Notes: generated from the sequence alone by a model not told the origin. Counted from the stretch's first letter, positions 1-13,251 are shown. The stretch: 64,000 nucleotides of DNA from Carallia brachiata (GCA_021464245.1 JADCRB010000013.1:2882455-2946454), one strand, 5' to 3'. Program-made: numbers and translations.

Positions 1-266
1 TTTGATGACTTCCTCTATAGTGAAATTCAGCTACTCTCGTTTGCCTTAAAAGGGTAAACCCGGATCCATGCCTCGGGCTATATAGATTGCACCTGCAGAA
101 TAGGAGCAGCCAGAGGAGGGGGTTAGTTCAAGCAGTGCACGGCCATCTGCTAACAAACAAAGAGCTTCAGAAAAGGCAATCAAACTGTTTACCTATCAAC
201 GCTATACAATGGCTACCTCACTCGGAGATCAAATCTACAGAAAGTTCAAATTCTGAAGTAGTTGTA

Positions 267-3200
267 CTATCTTTGCGTCATACTTTGGACCTCTTCATAA
301 ACTGAACGGAAAAGAACGGTAGTAATATACCTTTCGCCAAAGCTTGGAAATATAACCTAAGGAATCAAAAAATCAATGAAAAACACATGCAAAAAATAAA
401 AAATAAAAAATAAAATAAAAAAAGGTTGAGAAAAGAATTCCCATGATAGTATTCCATTTGCAGAACACAAGGACATACATGTCAATTACTTGTCTACATA
501 TTGATCCTTGATGAAAGAGTTTGCTTAGGTATTTGGGCTAACGAATATTCGTAAGAATGGAACATCTAAATGCCTAGTTGACTGAAAAGCATAAACCATT
601 GTTGTGATGAATTTAACAATTCAATTAAATTATGCCTTCATTCTTGAGAGCTTAATTTCATACGACTTGGCCGGATTAATTTTTGCAATTTATAGTGAAC
701 GATTTTACAGTGCTCACCACCATTCAATGTGACAATGAACTTTGCCCAACGAATGAGGCAATACAAAACAAATTAGTGTGCTGTCACACGAACACTTAGA
801 TGGTTTTACATGCATATTTGATAAGATGAAAAGCAATGTGATTTGACACCAAAATTTCAATTCCCTGATCAAGAGACAAGACCTAACTTTGCTACAATCT
901 AGATTCTACCGTGACAAGAGAGGAGCATCTAAACATTGGCACTTGTTTTCTCCAACTCAGTTGTGGCCTGTAGAGATAATTTTTCTTTAAAGGACCCCGC
1001 TGAGATGCAGAGGATCAGGAGAAAAGATGGAATATAGAATACCCTGAGATACACAAATCGTAAATGGATTTAAGGGAAATTAGATATTTTCTTTAGTGAT
1101 TAGTGCTTACATGAAAGATTCAAGTCCAGTAAATGTGATTCAGGAGGCTGCCCAATTAGTCAGCTTTGGATCAATCTGGTAACGATCAAAGGGGCTTTAC
1201 TTTTAGTTTTACTTCCAAAGGACAAGAAAGTACCAGGTGAATACAAGTGGGTTGTAGGTTAAGATGCCACCATGCCAGGTAAATGAGCTTCTGTTTTGGT
1301 CCAAGTGAAACTAAGATGGAACCAGTGTTGTTTTTGCAAAATCTCAACAGGTCTGCAATTTTCTCATTATAAGCAACAGAAACCAAACTCAGTAATAAGT
1401 TTTCCCGCATTCTCAGGCCTTCTTCCTAAACAGATTGCTGCTGCTGCAGCTGCTCCTGATGAAATCCCTACCTAAAGAAAAAAAAAAGTAAAGAAAAAAA
1501 GAAAAAAAAATAAAATAATATATATATATATATAAAAGTCAATACAACCAGCTCACAAACAACCACACTAACCAGTTTACACACATAGCTCATTGGTTTC
1601 CTTTTCTCTCATTTTGGCCAAAAGCAGAAGGTTCGGGATCATGTTGTAATATGGTTAGCAAAGCACAGGCACAAGATTGAACAGAAATAACTTTTTTTTT
1701 ACCTTATTAAAAAAGAGAACCTAAAAGCTCAAATATTGATTTGAGATTGACTCCACATTAAAAAAAATTTCTTTTTCTACTATGAAATGCACATTATTAT
1801 TCATAAGGATGAATTTGTGATGCTGGGATGTAAAGGTAGAAAAAATAATAATACCAGCAGGCCTTCCTCCAATGCTAATCTCCTAGCCATTTGAACAGCT
1901 TCATCATTTGTGACCTAGAATTTGGGCATCAACCAACATATTGCATTATCCATCTGAATAAATCAGCCAGTGATGATACTGCATGACAAGAGAAACTATG
2001 GAGCAATTTCACTTAGTGAAGTAAAGGGAGCAAAGCTTAGTGCTAATGCATTTTTCTACAAATGTCAACTAGTAAATTGACAGAGGACTCTGAATTTCTA
2101 CCGACTGTTGCTTTATGGGAAACCTACATTAAGATCAGGAAAATTAACACGTAAACATTAAAAATAATAAAAATGAACATGAAAGCCCATCTTTTTGCCA
2201 TGTAATGTGAAAGTTGAGAGTACAGATTTATTGAAGAATACAATAGGGAATATCAATATTGACTATAGGTGTACCGTGTAAAATAGCAAAAATAGGACTA
2301 ACCTGTAATTGAAACAGAAAGGAAAAAAGAGATGCACCAGATAAAATATTCCCAAAAATGGAAAATTTGTGCTTTTACATGTACAAAGGTTATACAACAT
2401 ATCCCAAACCATTTAAATTTAAGCACATGGTTTGGTTCTCTCCCTTAAAAGCACCCTAATTTTTGAGATATCAATTCTACAAATCTCGACTCATACTCTC
2501 TCTTCTACTAATAAATAATCTAAGAGAGTTTATTTTCAAGTCGCTATGATATGGAAACAGATGCCTAAAGAAACGGACCAGGCTAACAGCATCTTCTTAC
2601 CTTGATGACCTCATCAAGCAACTTCACATCCAATACACTTGGTATGTAACCTACACCGTTAATTCAAACAATCAAGAATTTTAAGCCGCAAAATTTTCTC
2701 CTATTGCAAAACAGGGATGCTCCAGTCAAAACAAAAATACGAATCTTATACCTGATTTTTCTCCAGAGATTATGCTTCTTTCGGCAGGCTCCACACCAAT
2801 GACCTAAGGTTTTAAAAAAAAAATCAGAAATTTAAGCTGATACCAAGCAGAAAGACAAGAAAAATGTATATTTCAGTAAGACATGTATGAATGATTTAGC
2901 AAGAAATAGAAAAAGCACTCAAATCCCTGTCAGAAAAGGATGCTAACCTTAATTTCTTTGTTCATCATTTTCAAGAAACGCCCAGTGCCCGTAACAGTAC
3001 CACCAGTTCCAATTGCAGCAACAAGCATATCAACACTGCCTAGAGTATCCTCCCATATTTCAGGTCCTGTAGTCTCAAAGTGGATCTGTAATTTATGAGG
3101 ATAACTTTTTCATGATAATGCATCCATAAGGAATAATTCTAAGGCAGGAAAAAAAGAATGCCAATTAAGCATTATTGACCTTTGCATTAGCCACGTTCTC

Positions 3201-4723
3201 AAATTGCTGAAATAAGTATGCATTTGGTGTTTTGAGAACAATCTCTTCAGCTTTATCTATAGCCCCTTTCAGACCTTTCTCTGGGTCAGTTAAAACAACT
3301 TCCGCTCCAAATGCTCGTAAAAGTATCCTTCTTTCAAGACCAATGGATGCAGGCATGGTCACGATAAGTCTGTACCCCTTAGATGCAGCAACAAAAGCAA
3401 TACCAAGCCCGGTATTTCCACTTGTTGGTTCAACCAATACAGTCTGGAAATACAGCAAATGATTCTACTTTATAATTATACTATTATGGGATTTCAACAT
3501 GCCATGGAACTTTCCTCAAAAAAAAAAAAAAAAAAAAGCCAGAGAACTTACTCATCAGCCCAAAAAAACACAAATACTAACCTTCCCAGGAGAAATGGCA
3601 TCACTTTCTTCAGCTTCAGATATCATGCTGTAGCCGATTCTGAAATGTCAACCAGCGGTCAGTAAATCACATCACTTTACTGTAATAGATCTCTAATTCT
3701 CAAAAAGAGAACAAAAATAGACAAAATTCCTGCCAATAGCTTGATGAGCTGCAGAGAAGGATTGTGTCCAAAGATCTATAATGACAATGGAAACCCGATC
3801 ATGCAATAGACCATTGATCATACGTACATATTCTTACATATTTTGAAAGCAAAGGACTAAGTAGTCCATCCATGCAATGAAATGACCATAGAATGCTACC
3901 CAAAACAATAGAAAGATTACCTATCCTTGACGCTCCGGCAAGGTTCCATGGATTCAAGTTTCGCAGCAATATTCGCCACACAGCCTTCTGCAACTTTGTT
4001 GAGATATACCATTGGCGTTCTCCCAATCAACTACATCAATTTACCACAACAGCTCAAATCAGTAAATTTCAGGCCAGCAGCATGAATGAGACTTTACACA
4101 GACATCAATAAACCATTAGAAATTGTTGTCAACACTCACATAAATTTAAAACCTGGGGTTGGCAGAGGAATTTATGACAAGAGAAAAAGGACATACCAAT
4201 CCACACAATATCTAAAGACTAAACAAATGGCAAAACACCCAACACTCTTTTCTTTTTTTCCCTTCAATTCTTCTTTCTAAACCTCTTCCTCACAAAATAT
4301 AAGCAACATAACATACTATATATATATATATATATAAAGCAAGTATAACAGAAAACCCAGTAGCAATCTCACACGGACTATGGAAACCCAATGGCAAAAC
4401 CAGTAAATTCATGAACAAATATAGGCCCCCAGATGAGGAAGGCAAACCTGGGTGACGTCATCCGCTATATTAACACCGTCAACCACTTCTAATTCCTCTT
4501 GTACTTCTTCTTCTTCTTCTTCTTCTTCCTCTGGCGGGGTGGTAGTGGGGGAAAGGGAAGGAGCCTTGGCTTTAGCAGACACGACAATGGGGGCGTGCCG
4601 TTTCCCTGCAAAATACCCATTTGGAAATGCAAAGTTTGAGCTTTTGGGAGTTGCAAGAAGGTGGCGTCGAGGGCATGTGGGGGCGAGGAAAGGAGGGAAA
4701 TGGAGAGCAGAAGATAGCGCCAT
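267..4723 (-). CDS. CS26: S-sulfocysteine synthase-like (cysteine synthase family), chloroplast
   Basis: Exons on the minus strand: 4723-4448, 4030-3921, 3639-3582, 3443-3180, 3085-2948, 2803-2752, 2650-2601, 1914-1855, 1471-1391, 356-267, about 392 codons. Seen: ATG at 4723; a Ser/Pro/basic N terminus that looks like a plastid transit peptide; a poly-Glu stretch; then the fold-type II PLP core with TPMVYLN, the PLP-lysine motif SVKDR, the substrate loop EPTSGNTG, the phosphate-binding loop [16 protein letters not shown], and the C-terminal FPSFGERY. Known: the family makes cysteine or S-sulfocysteine from O-acetylserine. Wording such as [20 protein letters not shown] and [14 protein letters not shown] recalls the CS26 branch rather than cytosolic OAS-TL, so the product is probably S-sulfocysteine in plastids (inference). 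All introns are GT-AG except the last: exon 9 ends ...GKLIT and is followed by GA, not GT. Read-through would end at the stop at 1367-1369. Confidence 0.9.
4504..4532. repeat. CTT/GAA microsatellite in CS26 exon 1
   Basis: A run of CTT triplets on the plus strand is GAA/GAG on the coding strand. It encodes about nine consecutive glutamates just after the transit-peptide-like region. It is in frame and is likely length-variable between relatives. Confidence 0.8.
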
Positions 4724-7700
4724 GGATAGATAAATAGTATAGTAATTGTAAAGTTGGGAGTTGGGGACAGGTTTTTGAGAGGTTTAAGAGAGTGGGTTCT
4801 CCATGGAATCCATTATGCAATTAGAATGGGTTACTTTGCCACATAAACAAAGCCCACACCCACAGCAATTTTTCCCACAAATTTAGCCATGAATTTGTTT
4901 TGGTTTGGGGGTAGATCATTTACCACCTTACACAAGACTTGAACTCTCGTCAGGGTTACACCTCCTCTTTTTAGGGATAAGCATTTTTTTAATCCTAAAC
5001 CTTTAGGTTTTTTTACGTTTGAGTCATAAACCTTTTTGACATTTCATTTGAGTCCTAAACCTTTTGATTTTCTACCAAATCAGTCTCTTTGTTTAACAAA
5101 AGTGATCAATCTATTAAAAAATAATTTTAATTTTACAAAAAATTATTTAAAAAAGATTAAATATATGAATTGAATGTCTTTTCTATAAAAAAATATGCAT
5201 GTTGCCTATTTAATTCGTATATTTGTTGATTAAAATAATATTTAATATGCATATTTTGTTGATGAAAAAAATATTTAACTCATGTATTTAAGCTTTTTTA
5301 AATGATTTTTATTAAATTAAACTCACTTATTAATAGATTGACTAATTTTCGTAACTTAAAGGACTGATATAGTAAAAAATTAAAAGATTTAGGACTCAAA
5401 TGAAATGTTAAAAAGGTTTAGGACTCAAACGTAAAAAAACCTAAAGGTTTAGGACCTCAAAAATACTTATCCCCCTCTTTCTATACGTCCAAGAGTAGGC
5501 TTTTAGTCAGTCCAATTAATCACTAAAAAAAAAGAAAAGAAAAATTATTTTAGTTTCATAGATAGATAAGGCTAGATGATATGAGTTTAAGTAGAGTTAT
5601 TTAGAATTTTGATTGTTTTGAGTCAAATTATTTTTAAAATTGAGTTAGAATTACTCATGCTTGTTTTTTTGGTTGGATTTTTATGACAAAAGAATCAAAG
5701 AAATTTAAAGAAAGTTGAAAAAAAAAAGTAGTCAATACAAATAGCAGCTCAACTCTTAAATGATGACGTTACTTCGATTAGTTTTTTCAGTCTTCTCTCT
5801 TTTTATTCCTCTACTACGGCACAAAACATTGTGATTGAATGGGAGAATGAGAAACTTCAGATGCCTCGTATTGGATGCGTCTAATTTATTTTGCGAAGTT
5901 TGATTGGAGGCCTTGGTGAAAATCAATACTAAGCCTAATAGATTATTTTCTGGACCAGTCACATTTTAATTCCAACTTGAAGAGACGCCCATTTTGGACC
6001 CACCCTATTAGACGTGCCCAAAGGTATTGGGAGCTCCAAGGCCCAAATTAGGCCTTCAGTAGGAGAATCCTAAGTCGTACTATCAAAATTTTTTTTAATC
6101 GTTATGATCTAATAGTAAGTGTCAAACGTTATTAAATTAAAGATTTTGGGTTTGAAAGTTGTTAGAGCGTTTGGTGGAGTTAAACATACTCCTCCCCTTT
6201 ATAACATTGGGTTATACTGTAACCATTCAAACAGTTCAGAAATTATCTTGAGAACAGATACAATACTTCATAACGGGATTGTGCGGCTCTTATCTTCCCA
6301 TTTATAGGACAAAAAAAAAAAAATTGCTCTATTCCGAAAACAGAGTTGAAGTGATCCTCAATATTCTCGAAAGAATTTATTAACTTAGCAGCCTACATTA
6401 ATTTACCCTTATTATCAGCACAAGGTGATCCCCATTTAAAATGAGATTTTGTCTAGATTGTCTAATTTGACCAGCTAGTATCCCTGTAATTAGGCTTAGG
6501 GATGAAGTGTAGAATTAATACTGAAAATTACTATTATTATATAGTTTATGATTTAATGGTTTTTTAATGGATAAAAAAATTAATTTTTTCACTCATTTTT
6601 TTTATAATTTTATTTTATGTTCCAAATAGGTGAAATTACTTGTTCGATCCAATATTTAAAAAAAAAAAACTTATTTAGTTACGCAAGTAATGATTTATGG
6701 GTATTATCCAAAAATTAGACTGAAAAACACTAGATAGTTGATAAATTTAGACGGCAAATAAGCTAGAGTCTCTTACTTGATTCTGATTTTTTTTTTTTTT
6801 AGTTAAGTGAATCCGATTGAAGATTTTTAATTATAAAACTTGATTCTATTTCTTCTTTTAATAATTTGTTATTTGATGAAAAAAATTATGTAAATACGCA
6901 ATAATAAACATAAGGTTAGCAAATGGAGATTTATAATATTAGATAATAAAAAATATATTAAATTTAAAAATATAAATTGTTGGCATGATGTAAATTGCGT
7001 GTTTGCACAATAGTTATTTTGATTGTGAATTTAAGGGTAAGAGTATGTTAACATGGAAGACATGGGCATTGTAAAGCCTTGAATGGGGCTTTTTACGTAG
7101 TCCGTCGAGCATCCGCTAGTAGTCACTGCCTCAACCATGTGGATAAACAGTATCACATCTTCCGAACAACTTACAACAAGAAAGGGCAGAACAAGTCCCT
7201 GTGTTGTTCTAAAGTATTAGATTTTTATAATTAAATTTTAATTTTTTTTTAAAATTTTAAATCAGTACTGAAATTGTAATTTTCAATCTTTATCAGTCCT
7301 TTTGGGACAACAATTGATCATAAGTTAGATATTTAATTTGGCCTAACTGAAATGGTACAAAAAATACCCAAATATTTTTCAAAAATACAAAAAAAATATA
7401 TTTACATGCATATTTCATTGAATTTTTCATTTTTCTCTTACATATAAAAAGCAAAATACTTAAATTTCTCAACAGGACTTTGAAGAAAATTGAAGAAATT
7501 TACAGTTTTTACCTTTTTATACGTGAGACAAAGGGATGAAATTTTAACACAATCTTTCTTTCCTGTAAAGTAGTCACCTCCTTAGCCACAAAGGGATGCT
7601 TTTTGACCAATAGCTTTCTTTTCCATCGTTTTGACATGTAATAAAAAAAATAGAGTATAATTGGGTTTTTTTTTTTTTTTCGTTGTCTCAATTAAGTTAA

Positions 7701-8424
7701 TCTATGTATTTGACCCATTTTTATCCTAAAAAAGACTCATCTAAAATAAAAATTAAATATTCGGGACTAATTTTAAACTAAAAAACGATTAGTACTCAAT
7801 GGCAAAATTCTCAAAAATCTAAGATTTTTTGAGAATTTAACCTAAGAAAAAACAAATTCAGTTTTCTTTTTTTATTTACTATTAAATTTCCTCCCAATCT
7901 CCCCAAATTCTCTCTCGAACTCAAATAAGCTTGGAAAAATCAAAATTCTGTCAATAATTGACGACAATAATAAAAATATAGATACTTGTACAGAATTGGA
8001 CTTGAACATGTGTTATTGAAACCAAACATCAATTGCAACATAACAAAATGATAGGTTGCCACATCCAAACCCCACGAAATTGATAATTGCTCCATTTTTA
8101 GGTTAGAGTATGTTACGTTTCCAGTCTGCTTAGTCTGTTTTCTTCTTATTAAATCATTATGTTCAAAAAAAAAAAAATCACGGTAATAATTCAGATTTGA
8201 AAAATTGTTAAGTAGTAAATTTGGTTAAATACTAACGACATTCTATTGTTGCACTGATTTAAAGTTATGTGCCACTAAATATTCCTCTTCCAAGAAAAAA
8301 CAATTGAAACTCCAATTTCTTCCATTCAACAAATCTTCTCAATCATCCTCTAGAAGTAAGCCTTCCGCTAAAAATGGTTGTATTCCATCCCATTTGTTAA
8401 AGTTATAGCTTAACCGCTAAGTGA
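4724..8424. other. Intergenic, no gene seen (holds a foldback element)
   Basis: AT-rich spacer upstream of the CS26-like gene. The only clear structure is the inverted-repeat element at 4973-5473. Open frames near 5756-5962, 6119-6307 and 7509-7691 are short, low in complexity and resemble no family I recognise. Confidence 0.6.
4973..5473. mobile_element. Foldback / Mutator-like MITE with ~160-bp terminal inverted repeats
   Basis: The left arm (about 4973-5135) reads as the reverse complement of the right arm (about 5310-5473), with roughly 85-90% agreement by eye. Shared blocks include CCTAAACCTTTAGGT, TTTTTTTACGTTTGAGTC, ACATTTCATTTGAGTCC and GATTGACTAATTTTCG on the right strand. The ends are AGGGATAAG on the left and its near complement on the right. 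The flanks CCTCTTTTT (4964-4972) and CCTCTTTCT (5474-5482) agree at 8 of 9 bases, as expected for a Mutator-type 9-bp target duplication. There is no coding capacity. Confidence 0.75.
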
Positions 8425-8673
8425 ATGAATATGAAGAAGTGTGCATTTAAGCTCACTATTTTGTTAATTTTTTTCTTATTTATTGCAAATTATGCACACA
8501 TGAGAATAGAAATAATAAACGTCGTTACTATTCGTTGCAACACCGGCGAGGATTGCGAGCAAATGAATTTCAACATCCGATATCACTTCCCTAAACTCTG
8601 GTTTTCAGACAATCACCCATGTATATGTGGGTTTAAAGGACTGGGAGAAGCCGGAACATGTTACATCTCATAA
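8425..8673 (+). CDS. Small secreted cysteine-rich peptide (82 aa)
   Basis: Single-exon frame with ATG at 8425 (a second ATG lies two codons on). Residues about 5-25 form a signal-peptide-like hydrophobic stretch (FKLTILLIFFLFIANYA). The mature part has five cysteines spaced C38-x5-C44-x21-C66-x-C68-x10-C79, with acidic GEDCE after the first. Size, secretion signal and Cys pattern recall defensin-like or NCR-type plant peptides, but the exact knottin spacing is not met and the Cys count is odd, so the family is not assigned. AT-rich DNA surrounds it. It lies at the edge of the 8.7-12.4 kb duplication, whose second copy has no counterpart of this ORF. It could be an antimicrobial or signalling peptide, or a relic. 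Confidence 0.45.
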   Translation: MNMKKCAFKLTILLIFFLFIANYAHMRIEIINVVTIRCNTGEDCEQMNFNIRYHFPKLWFSDNHPCICGFKGLGEAGTCYIS

Positions 8674-8694
8674 CCGAAAAAAATTAGACAATAC

Positions 8695-10245
8695 TTGTTG
8701 TTATGGTTTCTCCAATATCTCAAAAATGGTAATTGCTATATTTTTTTATCATGGATAAAATGATAAAATTGTTTAAGCCGTGTTGGGATAATATATGAAG
8801 CCAATCGCGAGTTTGCGAAATTCCATTTAAAGTTCACGTTGCAGTGAAATGCATGATTTTTGTGTTGGTATTTATTTTTTCAAATTATGTATTCACATAT
8901 ACTGCATGAAAATGAATCTCACATGAATTCAAAATGAAATCTTGGAGTACAAATGAAAAAAAAAAAAAAAAACTAATTGGAATTCATAGCCTAGGGTTAC
9001 TACAATAAACAAATCTACCAGAGTTTTTAGGAATAAATGCATAGATTTAACCAAAAAAAAAAAAAAAAAAAACTCTCTTAATACTCTCTCCGAAAAGGGA
9101 CAAGTCGAAAAAAAAAACACTTTTATAAATTTTTCTTAATTATTAGTCCTATTACTTTTTACTTTGACAGATGAGATTAATATTTTTTATTTTTTTTCAA
9201 AAATATTTAAATTGTGAAAATAATTGTGTATTAACTTGACATTTTGTTTTCTTTTTTCTAGTTTATTATTTATATTGACTTAGTTTTGGAAGAGGAAGAT
9301 TGAATTCATTCAATGCAATATTTTGCAATTATTTTGCACATTCATATTCAAATTTAATTTTTCATTCTCCTCCCTCCTCCAAAATAGTTCTGGCTGAGTT
9401 ACCGAGCACATGAAGCAATAACAAACCTTTTTTTTTCAATTTGATTTTGTTTTATGGTCAGGTAGCATCCGAACCGGTTTATACACAAATTTGATTGTTC
9501 AAATCTCTTTGGTCCAGTCTATTAGTGACTTCTAATCTATAACGAATATGAATTAATTTTAACACAGTAAAATGCAAGTCATCCTTTCTTATGCTAGAGA
9601 ATTTTAAGAGTTACCCATCATATTTCTAAGGAAAAACGTTAGGACAAACATTAAGAAAAGTCACATCATCGTGTCCTAAACCTGTTAAATTTGAGTCGCC
9701 AATTGCTTTTTTTTTTTTTCTAAAATAAGGATAAGACAATTACTACTCTTTACTATTCGTATTTTTGCTTTTTACATGAGACAAGAAGAGACGAGTTCTT
9801 TCCAGGTGGCATGATACAGTTTCAGTAGATTTTTTTTTATTGGAAATTTCATTGCTTGGCATTAATTAGCAGAATTTCATATAAAATTACTAAATTACAC
9901 TGGTGCATTTTAAGTATCCACAAGATTTGAATTTTCTCTGCTATTCTCCATGCATATGTTATAAAGCAGGCATCACCTGGGTTATGTTCGGTTTTTATTT
10001 TAATTTCAAATCACCAATTTCGATTCTAAGGTTAATGGAACAATAACCGACATTTAGGTTTGAATTGCCGGTTTAATTTTGATTTTGATTCAATTCTAAA
10101 CCTCAATTCAATTCGGTTTAAGGTTATCTATCTCGGCATGATTTGGGCCAATTTTAAACTGGTTTGGTCCTTTTTTTCAAAAATTTGAAATATTTTATCT
10201 TTTTAATATACAAAAGTTATGTAAACCATTAGATCAACAATAATA
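8695..10245. repeat. Direct duplication, copy A
   Basis: Long stretches recur in the same order and direction in 10612-12405. Examples are ATATATGAAGCCAATC (8792; 10719), AAAGTTCACGTTGCAG (8830; 10752), GCATGAAAATGAATCT (8903; 10825), ATGGTCAGGTAGCATCCGAA (9455; 11534) and AATTTGAAATATTTTA. The copies differ by many substitutions and indels. No ORF is shared. The block lies just downstream of the small peptide gene. Confidence 0.75.
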
Positions 10246-10545
10246 AAAAACGATCCTCTCTATTTATGTTTTTCAGTAAGATTTTACTCGAAAACGATAT
10301 TATGTGCTATCTGAATTTTGATAATTACCTTTTTTTAAGTTAAACTGTGTTGCACTTTTAGTCTGCTCACTGTTTTCTTATTTGTTTAAGTATAGCAATA
10401 ACGTGGTTGGAGTAAGGTTGGGGGACTATTGTTACGGCTGTAGAAGCCCATCTCTTTATGAATATTATATGAAGTAAAAAAATCATTTAAACTCCAAAAT
10501 CTCTCATTCAACAAGGTTGAAAATCTAACAGATAATCGAGATATT

Positions 10546-10613
10546 ATAACTATATTTATGTTAAATAAATTCAAAACTTATAACTGTATTTATGTTAAAT
10601 AAATTCAAAACTT
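10546..10613. repeat. 34-bp tandem doublet
   Basis: Two back-to-back units (ATAACTATATTTATGTTAAA... and ATAACTGTATTTATGTTAAA..., each running through ATTCAAAACTT) differ at one base. They sit at the left border of duplication copy B. Confidence 0.8.
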
Positions 10614-12405
10614 GGTATGGTCTCTCCAATATCTCAAAAGAATTGGTAATTAGCTCTAATTTTTTTTTCCCATAGCTAAAACAATAAATTTGTTTGGATC
10701 GTCTGTTCGCATGATATATGAAGCCAATCAAGAGTTTGTGAATTTGCATGTAAAGTTCACGTTGCAGAGAAAAGCATGATCTTGTGTTGATAATATTTTT
10801 TTTTAATATTTATTCACAAATATTGCATGAAAATGAATCTGGCATGAATTCAAAATGAAATCTTGGAGTACAAAGGCCAAAAAAAAAAAAAAAATCGACA
10901 TTCAGAGCCTAGGATTTTACAATAAACAAACCGCGTTTCAAAGCAAAAGATCCATTTTACTAGATAATCTGGGAATAAATGAACAGATGTCTAAAATTTT
11001 TTTGAAAAAAAAAAAAACCATTGATACTCTCTTGGAAAAGGGAAAAGCAAAAAAAAAACAAAGAAAGAAAAAAAATCTTATATGAATTTTCGTTAATGTA
11101 TTCATATTATTATTATTATTATTTTGCTTATCCAGATGAGTTTTATATCTTTTATTTTTTTCTCAGATATATTTAAATTGTGAAAATAATCGCGTATTGA
11201 CCTTGACAGTTTTTTTTTTTTTTTCTAGTTTATTTTCTTTATATCGAACTAGTTTCTGGAGACGAAGATTGAATTCATTCAATGCAATATTTTGCAATTA
11301 TAACAGTTGTTGAAGAAAAATCTTAAAAGTACATGTTTATGGATATTTGTTTGCCATTTGTGAAATAATGGTAGCGTCCCGTTTAACATCATTTTTGAAC
11401 AAAAATTAAATTATTTTTTTGCTTTCATATTCAAATTTAATTTTTCATACTCCTCCCTTCTCAAAAATAATTCCGTCCGACGAGCCCATGAAGCAACGAC
11501 AAACATTTTTTTTTTATTTGTTAATTTTGTTTTATGGTCAGGTAGCATCCGAACCAGTTTATATGTTAATTTCTCTGGTCCCGTCTTTTAACAACTTCTA
11601 ATCAGTAACGAATTTGAATTAATTTCAACGTAGTCAAATGCTAGTCTTTTTGAGTGGTAGAGAATTTTAAGAGTTAACCCATGGTATTTCTAAAGGAGAA
11701 CCTTTGGACCAACAATAAATATCACTTTGTTGTATGCTAAATCTGATAAATTTAAGTAATAGAAATATATTTTGTTAAAAATAAAATAAAGATAAGACAT
11801 CTATTACCCTTTATTATTATTCTTTTCACTGCGTGCCCAAGATCAGCGTGCCCAAAAAGTATTTCTGTTTTTTTCTTCTTGTTTTTGGTTTTTGCATGAG
11901 ACAAGAAGGAATAAAGGCTTTCCAGATGGGATGATACAGTTTCAGTGGAAAATACATTGTTTGGCATTAATTAGGAGAATTTCATAAAAAAATTACTAAA
12001 TTCATTTGTGCATTTTCAGCATCTTATAAAATTTGAATTCCCACTGCTATTCTTCATGCATATGTTGTAAAGTAGGCATCACCTCGGTTCATCTTTGTTT
12101 TAATTTTAGTTCCGAATCACCGGTTTCGATTCTAAGGATAAAAGGAGCCATAATCGACAGTTTAATTCGAATTACCGATTCTAATATCGATTTTGATTTT
12201 GGCCAAAAAAATAATTTTTGATTCAATTCTAAATTTCGATATAATTCGGTTCGATTCAAAACCTTCTGGTTCAATACAATATACACCAATTTTAGTGAAG
12301 TTCGGTCCCATTTTTCGGAAATTTGAAATATTTTAACTTTTTAATACACACAAGTTAAACAATTAGATCTACCAAAAAAAAAAAAGTTAAACAATTAGAT
12401 CAACC
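10612..12405. repeat. Direct duplication, copy B
   Basis: Second copy of the block at 8695-10245, collinear and diverged. It is longer, with extra sequence around 11300-11400. The upstream sequence that in copy A carries the 82-aa peptide is replaced here by unrelated DNA and a 34-bp doublet, so the gene was either not included or was lost. Confidence 0.7.
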
Positions 12406-13251
12406 GTATCTTGACCATTGATTATAATTTTTTACTTTATTTTTTTATTTATTTTTCAATTTGTAGGGTCGAGGACCAAAACTTGATATTGGTGTTGGGA
12501 TTTTTTTGAATTTCACACCTCGCGGTTCAATTACAATAAATAAATAAGTAATTAATATAAATACAGATAAATACGTGTACATAAAGATATATATAATTTA
12601 AAAAATTTTACCTACGTAAAAAATATCATCTATTATTTATATAAAAAATATATCATTCAATCAGAAACTCTCACTCATCTCAAACCCGAATACACTACCA
12701 GAGAACTATAATATCAGGGACCAAATCTAGATCAAAACACTAGCCTTGTCCTAACTCTCTCTCTCGCTTTCTCCTCTCTTGGTTTCTCTCAACCTTTCTC
12801 TCTACCTATTATATTCACTGATTGAACTCTTTAAAAAAGAATTAATCTAAGAGATTAACATGATATAAGAAAAAAATATTTCCTCTTAATGTTTTCACTC
12901 AGGGTATGGATACAACCCACAATTAGGTCAAGGGCTCCTCATGAGTGGCCTTGAAACTGAACAGATCAACCAAAAAAAATAATCTCACACTGAAATGAAC
13001 TGAGGTAGAATTAGATAGTGTGAAAAATGAACAAAAAAAATGGTAAATGAAGACATTGTAAAAAATGCCTGAAACGATCCTCTTACTCATTTATTTTCTA
13101 CATATTACAAGAATGTTTACAAAATTTGCAGTGAGAACACAATACTGTTCTCACCGTTAAAACAAAAAAAAAAAAGCAGTAAAAAAACCTAATGTTATGT
13201 CCATCTGAAGAGCTCTATGAACTGCAGAATCAGAAAGAATTTTCAGTTTCT
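12406..13251. other. Intergenic, no gene seen
   Basis: AT-rich DNA downstream (3') of the GT47 gene. It contains a CT-rich stretch near 12755-12805. No coding region or structured repeat was recognised. Confidence 0.5.

Noticed and set aside
1186..1410. 74-codon minus-strand frame overlapping CS26 exon 9
   Set aside because: Out-of-frame shadow of exon 9 running into the intron. No family resemblance.
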